Assembly: GCA_003503945.1 (NCBI GenBank) | Contig: DOCD01000062.1 | Coordinates: 1 to 6,337, forward strand | Direction: 5' to 3' | Source of the DNA: Clostridiales bacterium | GTDB lineage: Bacteria; Bacillota; Clostridia; Christensenellales; Borkfalkiaceae | DNA: 6,337 bases | In this document: piece after piece, positions 1 to 6,195 of the stretch | How positions within the stretch are numbered: the stretch's first letter is position 1 | Layout of the letters: each line of letters starts with the position of its first letter | Translations under genes and position numbers: made by a program | The notes under the pieces: model-generated | Databases searched by the model: none | What the model was told of the DNA's origin: nothing | Seen by the model: only the letters and a program-made list of their open reading frames with translations

Positions 1-18
1 TTTAGTAAATCATTCTTT

Positions 19-23
19 GGAGG
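19..23 (+). promoter_or_regulatory. Ribosome binding site of the oppA-like gene
   Basis: GGAGG lies 7 nt upstream of the ATG at 31, which is good Shine-Dalgarno spacing. It supports that start together with the lysine-rich signal peptide that follows directly. Only 30 bases precede the gene, so the promoter and any leader regulation lie outside the window. Confidence 0.85.
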
Positions 24-30
24 AATTATA

Positions 31-120
31 ATGAATAAGAAAAAGACAGCAGTACGCGCAGCGACCGTTGCTTTAAGTTCGGTTATGGTTTTCGGCGCTT
101 TCGGCTTTTTGGCAGGCTGT
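31..120 (+). other. Lipoprotein signal peptide and lipobox of the OppA-like protein
   Basis: The first 30 codons encode a basic n-region (MNKKK, later Arg9), a hydrophobic core of Ala, Val, Phe and Leu, and the lipobox L27-A28-G29-C30. Signal peptidase II would be expected to cleave before Cys30, leaving a diacylglyceryl-modified protein tethered to the membrane. This is how binding proteins are usually retained in bacteria with a single membrane. The mature protein starts C-K-E-K. Confidence 0.9.
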
Positions 121-2685
121 AAGGAAAAGGTTGACAGGCTTATTATAATGAGCGAGCCTATGGACGGGCTTTTCAATCCCTTCTTTTCCACGTCGGGGCC
201 CGATATGGACGTCACCGGCATGACTCAGCTTTCTATGCTTTCTACCGATAAAAACGGAGATATTGCGTACGGTGAAAGTGAACCGACCGTCGTACTCGAC
301 TACAAGCAGGAATACGACGAAAACGAAGGCAGAGAAGGTGTTACTACTTATTACTTCGTGCTTAAAAACGGCATAAAGTATTCAGACGGCAATCCCCTTA
401 CCATGAACGACGTGCTTTTCAATATGTACGTCTATCTCGACCCCGTTTATACCGGCTCTACGACTATGTATTCGACCGATATCGTCGGGCTTAAAGAATA
501 CCGCACGCAGAGTACATCTTCCGACAGCTCGGGTTCGGAAGATGACGCAGTAACTCAGCAGGCAAATACTTTCGCATTCAACCGTATAAATGAGCTTATT
601 CAGCTGTATGTAGATACAAACAGGGAAATAAACGGAAGCGTGTCGACTTCATACGATGTTTCTAAGGAGGAAATGTATAGGGCAATAGGGTCAAAATCTT
701 CTTTTTCCGACGGGTATAAAGAAGCGGTATCGAATGACGAACTCACATTAGCTGAGTACTGCGAGAGGCTTCGTAGCGATTATGACCTTACTCTGGAAAC
801 CTTCCATAATGAACTCGAAAGCGACTACAACTCCGCAATCGACTCCTTCAAGGAAAGCTCGCCCTATAAGGAGTGGGACGCAAAATCAACGCAGTATAAA
901 TTCTCCGACCCCGTATTCTCTTTCATGTATATGGAGGGCTACGTTGACGTCAAGTATACCGATAACACGAGGACTGAAATTCTTAGTGCGACTCCCCAAT
1001 ATAACGCGGGGACAATCAACAATATGGATAAGGCGATAGAACACGTTTATAACGATAAGGTTTCTACCGAACTTAACGGCATACTTTCGTACTATGCAAC
1101 TGCAAATACCGTAAGTACACAGTACGTGGCAAAAGCCAAGGAGCTTATTCTTCATAAAAATCTTCAAAATGACGTATACGGCGGCTTCGGCAATATCAGC
1201 GGCATAGTTTCTATGGGGCACAGCACTGACGATACTTTCGTTTCGATAAACGGCAAAAATTACATTATCGCCAAAGAGCATAAAGCAAACGGTGAGGTTG
1301 CAAACGCGAGCGAGTACGACGTGCTTCGCATTAAGATAAACGGCAAGGACCCGAAAGCTATCTGGAACTTCGGCTTTACCGTAGCGCCTCATCACTATTA
1401 TTCAGACGCAACAAAATATCCCGTAGATATTAAGGCGAACAAATTCGGCGTTTACTGGGGCTCGTTCGATTTCATGAGCGGCGTAATTCAGGGCGTGAAC
1501 GGTTACGGCGCAAGGAAGAACCATATCCCCGTAGGCGCGGGCGCGTATATGGCGACCGATGATAAAGATAGCGACCAACCCGCAGGCAACGCATTTAACA
1601 ACAACGGCTTTGTCTATTTCAAGGCAAACGATAGCTTCCTTTTGGGCGAACCTAAAATTAAGCACGTAGCTTATCAGGTACTGAGCGCAAGCAACGCGCT
1701 TGACCAGCTTGAAAGGGGCAGCGTTCACTACGTAACTCCGCAGTTCACAAAGGCAAACAAAGAGAAAATCGATAACGAGCTTAAAAGCAAGGGTATCGAG
1801 TCGAAGTCTACCTGGCAGCTCGGCTACGGCTATATCGGCGTAAACGCAGGGTTAGTGCCCAATATCAATGTCCGTAAGGCTATCATGTCGGCTATGGATA
1901 TCGCGCAGAGTATCGGATACTATTCGTCGGGTACCGTCGTCAATATCCAGTGGCCTATGTCGGTAGTAAGCTGGGCGTATCCCACGACCGACGGAAGACC
2001 CGTCGACCCTGATAACCCTTCCAAAAATATGGATAAGTTAAACGGTCATGATTATATGCAATACACCACGGAGGACGCCGCAAAGCAGAAAATCAGGGAT
2101 TATATGGCTCTCGGCGGCGTAAGCGCGGGCTCGAAAGACCTTAAAATCAAGTTTACGATAGCGGGCTCCAACCTTACCGACCACCCCGTATACGCTGTGT
2201 TCAACCTTGCGGCGAAGCTTTTAAACGAGTGCGGATGGGATATAAGCGTAGTGCCCGATACCAACGCGCTTACAAAGCTTTCCACGGGCGCGCTTGCGGT
2301 TTGGGCGGCAGCCTGGGGCTCCACAATCGACCCCGATATGTATCAGGTTTACCACAAGAATTCGACGGCTACCAGCGTTTTGTCATGGGGTTATGATAAG
2401 ATAATTAAAAGCCCCGGCGATTATCCCGAAGAAACCGCTATTTTAAATGTGCTTTCGGAAAAAATCGACGAAGGCAGAAAGACGCTCGATAAAGCTGAGC
2501 GTACCGAAATTTATAAGAAAGCAATGGGTTACGTTTTAGACCTCGCGGTTGAAATGCCCGTATATCAGAGGCAGACGCTGTACGCTTACAACGCAAAGGT
2601 AATCGATACGTCAACCTTCCCCGATGAAATAAACTCCTATTCGTCGCCTCTCGGTAAAATCTGGGAAATAGATTTTATAAAATAA
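31..2685 (+). CDS. oppA: Oligopeptide-type ABC transporter solute-binding lipoprotein (SBP_bac_5 family), enlarged
   Basis: This is the extracytoplasmic binding protein of the importer: it captures the ligand outside the membrane and hands it to the OppB/OppC pore. Residues 1-30 form a lipoprotein signal (Lys-rich start, hydrophobic core, lipobox LAGC with Cys30). Family landmarks follow in order: LKNGIKYSDGNPLTMNDVLF (111-130), which matches the family signature around the SDG and DV residues; a PVGAGAY segment (500-506); NVRKAIMSAMD (613-623); and a W-G-x3-DP element (Trp762 to Pro768). At 884 residues it is far longer than the usual 500-600. The excess lies mainly between about 158 and 428, after which family-like sequence resumes (VLRIKING, then VAPHHYY at 451-457). 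The permease and ATPase genes directly downstream support the role. The ligand is not determinable: peptides are most likely, but this family also binds oligosaccharides, nickel chelates and other solutes. Confidence 0.92.
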   Translation: MNKKKTAVRAATVALSSVMVFGAFGFLAGCKEKVDRLIIMSEPMDGLFNPFFSTSGPDMDVTGMTQLSMLSTDKNGDIAYGESEPTVVLDYKQEYDENEGREGVTTYYFVLKNGIKYSDGNPLTMNDVLFNMYVYLDPVYTGSTTMYSTDIVGLKEYRTQSTSSDSSGSEDDAVTQQANTFAFNRINELIQLYVDTNREINGSVSTSYDVSKEEMYRAIGSKSSFSDGYKEAVSNDELTLAEYCERLRSDYDLTLETFHNELESDYNSAIDSFKESSPYKEWDAKSTQYKFSDPVFSFMYMEGYVDVKYTDNTRTEILSATPQYNAGTINNMDKAIEHVYNDKVSTELNGILSYYATANTVSTQYVAKAKELILHKNLQNDVYGGFGNISGIVSMGHSTDDTFVSINGKNYIIAKEHKANGEVANASEYDVLRIKINGKDPKAIWNFGFTVAPHHYYSDATKYPVDIKANKFGVYWGSFDFMSGVIQGVNGYGARKNHIPVGAGAYMATDDKDSDQPAGNAFNNNGFVYFKANDSFLLGEPKIKHVAYQVLSASNALDQLERGSVHYVTPQFTKANKEKIDNELKSKGIESKSTWQLGYGYIGVNAGLVPNINVRKAIMSAMDIAQSIGYYSSGTVVNIQWPMSVVSWAYPTTDGRPVDPDNPSKNMDKLNGHDYMQYTTEDAAKQKIRDYMALGGVSAGSKDLKIKFTIAGSNLTDHPVYAVFNLAAKLLNECGWDISVVPDTNALTKLSTGALAVWAAAWGSTIDPDMYQVYHKNSTATSVLSWGYDKIIKSPGDYPEETAILNVLSEKIDEGRKTLDKAERTEIYKKAMGYVLDLAVEMPVYQRQTLYAYNAKVIDTSTFPDEINSYSSPLGKIWEIDFIK
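502..1314 (+). other. Insertion of about 270 residues inside the OppA-like protein
   Basis: Residues about 158-428 interrupt the usual SBP_bac_5 fold. In typical family members the DVLF...LDP segment is followed soon by the strand that here reads VLRIKING (431-438). The extra stretch opens with a Ser/Asp-rich linker (about 161-172). Charged, probably helical sequence follows, rich in Glu, Asp, Lys and Tyr (about 180-275). A mixed region comes next, then a Gly-rich patch near YGGFGNISG and a short hydrophobic strand NGKNYIIAK at its end. I recognise no known domain in it. Codon use looks like the rest of the gene and the frame is open throughout, so it appears to be a genuine expressed domain and not a frameshift artefact. 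Boundaries are estimated by eye. Confidence 0.6.
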
Positions 2686-2700
2686 TCAAGCCGTTAAAAC

Positions 2701-2704
2701 GGAG
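2701..2704 (+). promoter_or_regulatory. Ribosome binding site of the oppB-like gene
   Basis: GGAG lies 6 nt before the ATG at 2711, within the 25-nt gap after the oppA-like stop codon (2683-2685). The same gap contains a short inverted repeat, CCGT...ACGG (2691-2694 with 2699-2702), which could pair as a 4-bp hairpin touching the GGAG. It is too small to act as a terminator, so read-through from the upstream gene is expected. Confidence 0.75.
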
Positions 2705-2710
2705 TAAACT

Positions 2711-3694
2711 ATGTTAAAATATATTTTGAAAAGACTGGGTCTTGCGGTGCTCATACTTTTGGGCGTATCGCTTATACTGTATATTCTGGTACGCTGTATG
2801 CCCAGCAACTTTGTCGAGAATATCGTCATGCAGATGAATAACGGCGGCGCGACAATCCCGCAGGAAACAATCGATGCGCTCTATAAGATGTACGGGCTTT
2901 CCGATGGGAGCTTCTGGGGCATCATAAAAGGATATTTCTCGTGGCTGTGGTCGCTTATGCGTTTCGACCTCGGCACGAGCTTCAAGTTCGGCGTGCCCGT
3001 CATTCAGGACATCGCCGACCATATGAGCGTTTCGTTCATCGTATCTTTTATTGCTATTATCTTCGAATATATGATTGCGATTCCGCTCGGCGTAACCGCC
3101 GCAACCCACCAGTACAGTCTGCGCGACTATATAATTACCTTTTTGGTAGTTATAGGTATTTCATTCCCGTCGTTCTTCTTTGCGCAAGTCATAAAGGATT
3201 TGCTTGCAAACAAGCTGGGTTGGTTTCCTCCGTCCGCGTATGAAGATTTAACAAGCTCTTTGCCTACGTTTTTAGACCACGCGTACCACCTCGTGCTGCC
3301 CATATTTACGATTGTCGTTTTAAGCATAGGCGGCACGGTGCGCTACACGCGTACGAATATGCTCGAAGTTTTAAACTCCGACTATATCCGTACAGCGCGC
3401 GCAAAGGGGCTTAAAGAGAGCAAAGTAATTTATAAACACGCTTTCCGCAATACTATGATACCCATAGTAACCATGATGGCGGGTATATTGCCCAGCCTTT
3501 TCTCGGGGTCGATGATTCTCGAACAGGTATTCGATCTCCCCGGCATAGGCGCGCGCGCTTATCAGGCAATGATAGCCGCGGATATACCTTACATAATGGG
3601 TTACAATATGTTCCTCGCGTTTTTAAGCGTAATAGGCATATTGCTTACCGATTTGATGTACGTCGTAGTAGACCCGCGCATCAAGCTTACTTAA
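2711..3694 (+). CDS. oppB: Oligopeptide-type ABC transporter permease, OppB/DppB family
   Basis: This is one of the two membrane subunits forming the translocation pore. At 327 residues it has normal family length. The N-terminus MLKYILKRLG leads into the first membrane segment (about 9-27). Landmarks seen are DLGTS (86-90), typical of the first external loop in this family; membrane segments near 107-130, 141-162, 193-213, 248-270 and 299-320; and the cytoplasmic EAA loop from about 224 to 252 (DYIRTARAKGLKES, invariant-type Gly233), which docks onto an ATPase subunit. EQVFDLPGIG (271-280) and the C-terminal DPRIKLT are also standard OppB/DppB elements. The gene sits 25 nt after the binding protein and 10 nt before the second permease. 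No anomaly is visible; Opp versus Dpp or App cannot be told apart from this subunit. Confidence 0.96.
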   Translation: MLKYILKRLGLAVLILLGVSLILYILVRCMPSNFVENIVMQMNNGGATIPQETIDALYKMYGLSDGSFWGIIKGYFSWLWSLMRFDLGTSFKFGVPVIQDIADHMSVSFIVSFIAIIFEYMIAIPLGVTAATHQYSLRDYIITFLVVIGISFPSFFFAQVIKDLLANKLGWFPPSAYEDLTSSLPTFLDHAYHLVLPIFTIVVLSIGGTVRYTRTNMLEVLNSDYIRTARAKGLKESKVIYKHAFRNTMIPIVTMMAGILPSLFSGSMILEQVFDLPGIGARAYQAMIAADIPYIMGYNMFLAFLSVIGILLTDLMYVVVDPRIKLT

Positions 3695-3699
3695 AGAGG
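3695..3699 (+). promoter_or_regulatory. Ribosome binding site of the oppC-like gene
   Basis: AGAGG immediately follows the oppB-like stop codon (3692-3694) and lies 5 nt before the ATG at 3705. The tight arrangement implies that ribosomes finishing oppB can restart at oppC. Confidence 0.75.
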
Positions 3700-3704
3700 T
3701 TGTT

Positions 3705-4820
3705 ATGAAAAATACGGAAAATGAATTGGCGCTTGAAAGTAAAGCGTATTTAACGGCGGAGGAAATCGAAAAAAAGATTTCCGCCGAAGCCGAAGCGGGC
3801 GTGGCGGAGGTTGATATCGCCGACGGCGAAACACCTCTCGACCAGAACGTGCGGCTTATGTCGCCTTTAAGGATGGTTTTAAGGCGGTTTTTCCACTCCA
3901 AATTAAGTATAATAGGGCTCGTGCTTATAGCCGCCCTGTTTATATTCAGCTGGTTCGGCCCCGTAATCTGCAATTGGGCGGGCTATTGGGAAGAAACCGA
4001 AACCGACTACAACGGAAAAATTGTCTACGAATATCAGAAGGTCGAAACCGAAGACGGCACTTTTTATCAGATAATCGAGTCGTTTCAGCAGTCGAACTCA
4101 CTCGCGCCTCCCAGCGGCGACCATATCCTCGGCACCGATAAAACGGGAAGGGACGTTTTCGTCCGTCTTATGTACGGCGGCAGGGTGTCGCTTACCATAA
4201 GTATAATAGGCGTGCTCGTAATTACGGCGATAGGCATAGTTATGGGCGGGCTCGCAGGATATTTCGGCGGTTGGGTCGATAACCTTATAATGCGTATATG
4301 CGATATTTTGATGTGCTTGCCGACGTTGCCTCTATTGCTTATATTGGGCACCATGCTCGACCAGTACGGCGTCAACGACGAAAGCCGAATATACATATTG
4401 ATTGCGCTACTGACGCTGTTCTCGTGGTCTGGTACGGCAAGGCTCGTTCGCGGGCAGATACTGTTTTTGAGAGAGCAGGAATATATGGTTGCGGCGGAGG
4501 CAATGGGCTTTTCCACCGCGCGTAAGATATTCAAGCACCTTATCCCCAACATTTTACCTCAGCTTATCGTCGGCATGACGCTGTCGCTCGGCAGTATGAT
4601 ACTGTACGAAGCTTCGCTTTCCTATATGGGGCTCGGCGTCAAACAGCCCTTCGCTTCGTGGGGTATGATGATAAATATCGTCACGGAAGATTTGGACGTA
4701 CTGAAAAATTACTTTAACGTATGGGGACCTCCGGGTATCCTTATCGTAATGGCTGTACTCGGGTTTAACTTTCTCGGCGACGGATTGCGCGACGCGCTCG
4801 ACCCCAAAATGAGGAGATAG
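3705..4820 (+). CDS. oppC: Oligopeptide-type ABC transporter permease, OppC/DppC family, with extended N-terminus
   Basis: This is the second pore-forming membrane subunit, the partner of OppB. Its first membrane segment (about 67-85) is followed by an external segment of about 50 residues, then the family hallmark HILGTDKTGRD (140-150). Further membrane segments fall near 162-187, around PTLPLLLILG, around ILIALLTLFSW, around LIVGMTLSLG and near the C-terminus (GPPGILIVMAVLGFNFLG). The EAA loop is EYMVAAEAMGF onward (from 259, Gly268). ASLSYMGLG and the terminal GDGLRDALDPKMRR are standard. At 371 residues it exceeds the usual 300 or so. The surplus is an acidic, Ala/Glu-rich cytoplasmic tail of about 66 residues before the first membrane segment, plus a slightly long external segment containing YNGKIVYEYQ. 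The chosen start is the first ATG after AGAGG, and the tail is in frame throughout. Confidence 0.95.
   Translation: MKNTENELALESKAYLTAEEIEKKISAEAEAGVAEVDIADGETPLDQNVRLMSPLRMVLRRFFHSKLSIIGLVLIAALFIFSWFGPVICNWAGYWEETETDYNGKIVYEYQKVETEDGTFYQIIESFQQSNSLAPPSGDHILGTDKTGRDVFVRLMYGGRVSLTISIIGVLVITAIGIVMGGLAGYFGGWVDNLIMRICDILMCLPTLPLLLILGTMLDQYGVNDESRIYILIALLTLFSWSGTARLVRGQILFLREQEYMVAAEAMGFSTARKIFKHLIPNILPQLIVGMTLSLGSMILYEASLSYMGLGVKQPFASWGMMINIVTEDLDVLKNYFNVWGPPGILIVMAVLGFNFLGDGLRDALDPKMRR
4811..4816 (+). promoter_or_regulatory. Ribosome binding site of the oppD-like gene, inside the end of oppC
   Basis: GAGGAG overlaps the last codons of the oppC-like gene and ends 5 nt before the ATG at 4822. The oppC stop (4818-4820) is one base from that ATG, an arrangement typical of translational coupling. 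It supports the 4822 start, and therefore the reality of the long OppD N-terminal extension. Confidence 0.8.
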
Positions 4821-4821
4821 T

Positions 4822-6195
4822 ATGAAGCTTAACTTTTTAAAACTCTTCAAAAAGAAAGACGATAACGAAATTTCCGTCAGCAAGCACTATCTCTCGGGCA
4901 AAGAGGTGCGCGAAATTGCGAAGAAAAACTCCGTAATTATGCGCCGTCTCGAAAAACAGAAGTACCGCAAGGCAGACGAATCCGAATTTCTTTCCGAAAT
5001 GAAAAACGATGCAAATATCCTCGAAGTGGATGATTTGCACTCGTATTTCTTCACCGACCAGGGCGTCGTAAAGGCTGTCAACGGCGTGTCTTTCGATATC
5101 CCCCAGGGCAAAGTTTTAGGCGTCGTCGGCGAATCCGGTTGCGGAAAATCGGTAACGAGTATGTCGATTATGCGCCTTTTGCAGGGTCCGCAGGGTCAGA
5201 TTTATTCGGGCAGCATCCGCTTCAAGTCATTCGATTTCAAGCGCGACGAGCACGGCAACCCCATACCCATTTACGAAAAAGACGAAAACGGAAATATAAT
5301 AAACGAAATCGTTAAGGATAAAAAGGGCAACGATAAGCTCGATAAAGACGGAAACCCCGTCTATTGCCCCAAGCATAAGCGCGACGAATACGGCACCAGA
5401 CAGTACGAAATGGAAGAGAAGGTGTTCGATATCGCGAAAATGCCCATTAAGGAAATGCACAGGCTCAGAGGCAGACAGATTGCCATGATTTTTCAGGAGC
5501 CGATGACTTCTTTAAACCCCGTATTCACGATAGGCAACCAGCTTGACGAGGTCACCCTTCTGCACGTGCCCGACTCGACCAAACAGGAGGCGAAGGAGCG
5601 CTCTATCGATATGCTCAAACTCGTAGGCATAGCCATGCCCGAGCGCGTCTACAAATCGTACCCGCACGAGCTTTCTGGCGGTATGCGCCAGAGGGTTATG
5701 ATAGCAATGGCGCTTGCGGGCAACCCGAGGCTTATTATCGCGGACGAGCCCACGACCGCGCTTGACGTTACCATTCAGGCGCAGATTCTGGACTTGCTGC
5801 GCGGACTTAAAGACCGCATTAACGGTTCGATACTTCTTATCACGCACGATTTGGGCGTAATTGCTGAAATGGCGGATTACGTCGTCGTAATGTACGCGGG
5901 CAGAGTGATTGAGCAGGGCACTGCTTCCGAAATTTTCCATCACCCCATGCACCCGTATACGATAGGTCTGCAAAAGAGCAAACCCACTATGGGCAAGAAG
6001 TTGTCGGATAAGCTTTTCAATATCCCCGGCAACGTGCCCAACCCCGTAGATATGCCTAATAACTGTTATTTCAGCGAAAGGTGTTCGTGCCGTACCGACA
6101 AGTGCAAGGGCGACTATCCTCAAATGATACAGGTCAGCCCCACGCATTGCGTAGCTTGTCACTTGTATGCAAAGGAGGCTTCCGATGAGCAGTAA
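4822..6195 (+). CDS. oppD: Oligopeptide-type ABC transporter ATP-binding protein, OppD/DppD family, with two insertions
   Basis: This is a cytoplasmic ATPase that drives import through OppB/OppC. All catalytic motifs are intact: Walker A GESGCGKS (103-110), Q-loop FQEPMTSLNP (224-233, Gln225), signature LSGGM (284-288), Walker B LIIADE (304-309, Asp308 and catalytic Glu309), D-loop ALD (313-315) and H-loop His342. The C-terminus carries the oligo_HPY-type extension (HPYTIGL) and a Cys cluster at 415, 421, 423, 428, 443 and 446. At 457 residues it is well above the usual 320-350. One surplus is a basic, probably helical extension of about 65 residues before the normal start of the domain (NILEVDDL, from 65). 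The other is a hydrophilic repetitive insert at about 140-198, between Walker A and the Q-loop. Because no ATPase motif is damaged, the protein should be functional. The gene overlaps the next one by 11 nt. Confidence 0.95.
   Translation: MKLNFLKLFKKKDDNEISVSKHYLSGKEVREIAKKNSVIMRRLEKQKYRKADESEFLSEMKNDANILEVDDLHSYFFTDQGVVKAVNGVSFDIPQGKVLGVVGESGCGKSVTSMSIMRLLQGPQGQIYSGSIRFKSFDFKRDEHGNPIPIYEKDENGNIINEIVKDKKGNDKLDKDGNPVYCPKHKRDEYGTRQYEMEEKVFDIAKMPIKEMHRLRGRQIAMIFQEPMTSLNPVFTIGNQLDEVTLLHVPDSTKQEAKERSIDMLKLVGIAMPERVYKSYPHELSGGMRQRVMIAMALAGNPRLIIADEPTTALDVTIQAQILDLLRGLKDRINGSILLITHDLGVIAEMADYVVVMYAGRVIEQGTASEIFHHPMHPYTIGLQKSKPTMGKKLSDKLFNIPGNVPNPVDMPNNCYFSERCSCRTDKCKGDYPQMIQVSPTHCVACHLYAKEASDEQ
5239..5412 (+). 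repeat. Degenerate repeats of about 12 residues inserted in the OppD-like ATPase
   Basis: Five imperfect units follow the pattern (K/R)-D-x-x-G-N: RDEHGN, KDENGN, KDKKGN, DKDGN and RDEYGT. Their glycines are at residues 145, 157, 169, 177 and 191, so the first three are exactly 12 residues apart. The first and last units share 11 identical bases, AAGCGCGACGA (5239-5249 and 5377-5387), which suggests internal duplication. Turn-forming D-x-x-G-N alternates with short hydrophobic or Tyr-containing strands (for example PIPIYE and NPVY), so a series of beta-hairpins is plausible. The position corresponds to the beta-rich subdomain of the nucleotide-binding domain, where typical OppD proteins have only a short connection. 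Confidence 0.7.
6171..6178 (+). promoter_or_regulatory. Ribosome binding site of the final gene, inside the end of oppD
   Basis: AAAGGAGG is the strongest Shine-Dalgarno match in the window and lies 6 nt before the ATG at 6185. It sits within the last coding part of the oppD-like gene and is the main evidence that the overlapping frame downstream is a real gene. Confidence 0.85.

Noticed and set aside
27..32. TATAAT match resembling a -10 promoter element
   Set aside because: It overlaps the oppA start codon and follows a good ribosome site, so a transcript from it would start inside the gene. With under 30 bases upstream, no -35 element can be assessed.
664..675. AAGGAGG followed by an in-frame ATG inside the oppA-like gene (possible internal start at Met215)
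   Set aside because: Only 2 nt separate the AAGGAGG from the ATG, too close for efficient initiation. A product from there would lack the signal peptide and half of lobe 1. The bases simply encode Lys-Glu-Glu-Met.
886..1395. Open frame of 169 codons on the minus strand opposite the insertion region of the oppA-like gene
   Set aside because: No recognisable protein features, and the sense frame continues unbroken through it. It was considered because the insert has no known domain, but there is no positive evidence for an antisense gene.
2691..2702. Inverted repeat CCGT/ACGG between the oppA-like and oppB-like genes, as a terminator or attenuator
   Set aside because: The stem is only 4-5 bp with a tiny loop and no following T-tract. 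At most it slightly masks the oppB ribosome site.
5585..5613. AGGAGG and GGAG sequences before an ATG at 5611 inside the oppD-like gene
   Set aside because: Spacing is 12 nt or more, and the region is conserved ABC ATPase coding sequence between the Q-loop and the signature. It is chance codon content.
5512..6162. Long open frame on the minus strand (216 codons) opposite the oppD-like gene
   Set aside because: It lies wholly antisense to a gene with all ABC ATPase motifs, encodes nothing recognisable, and is a typical by-product of the codon bias of the sense gene.
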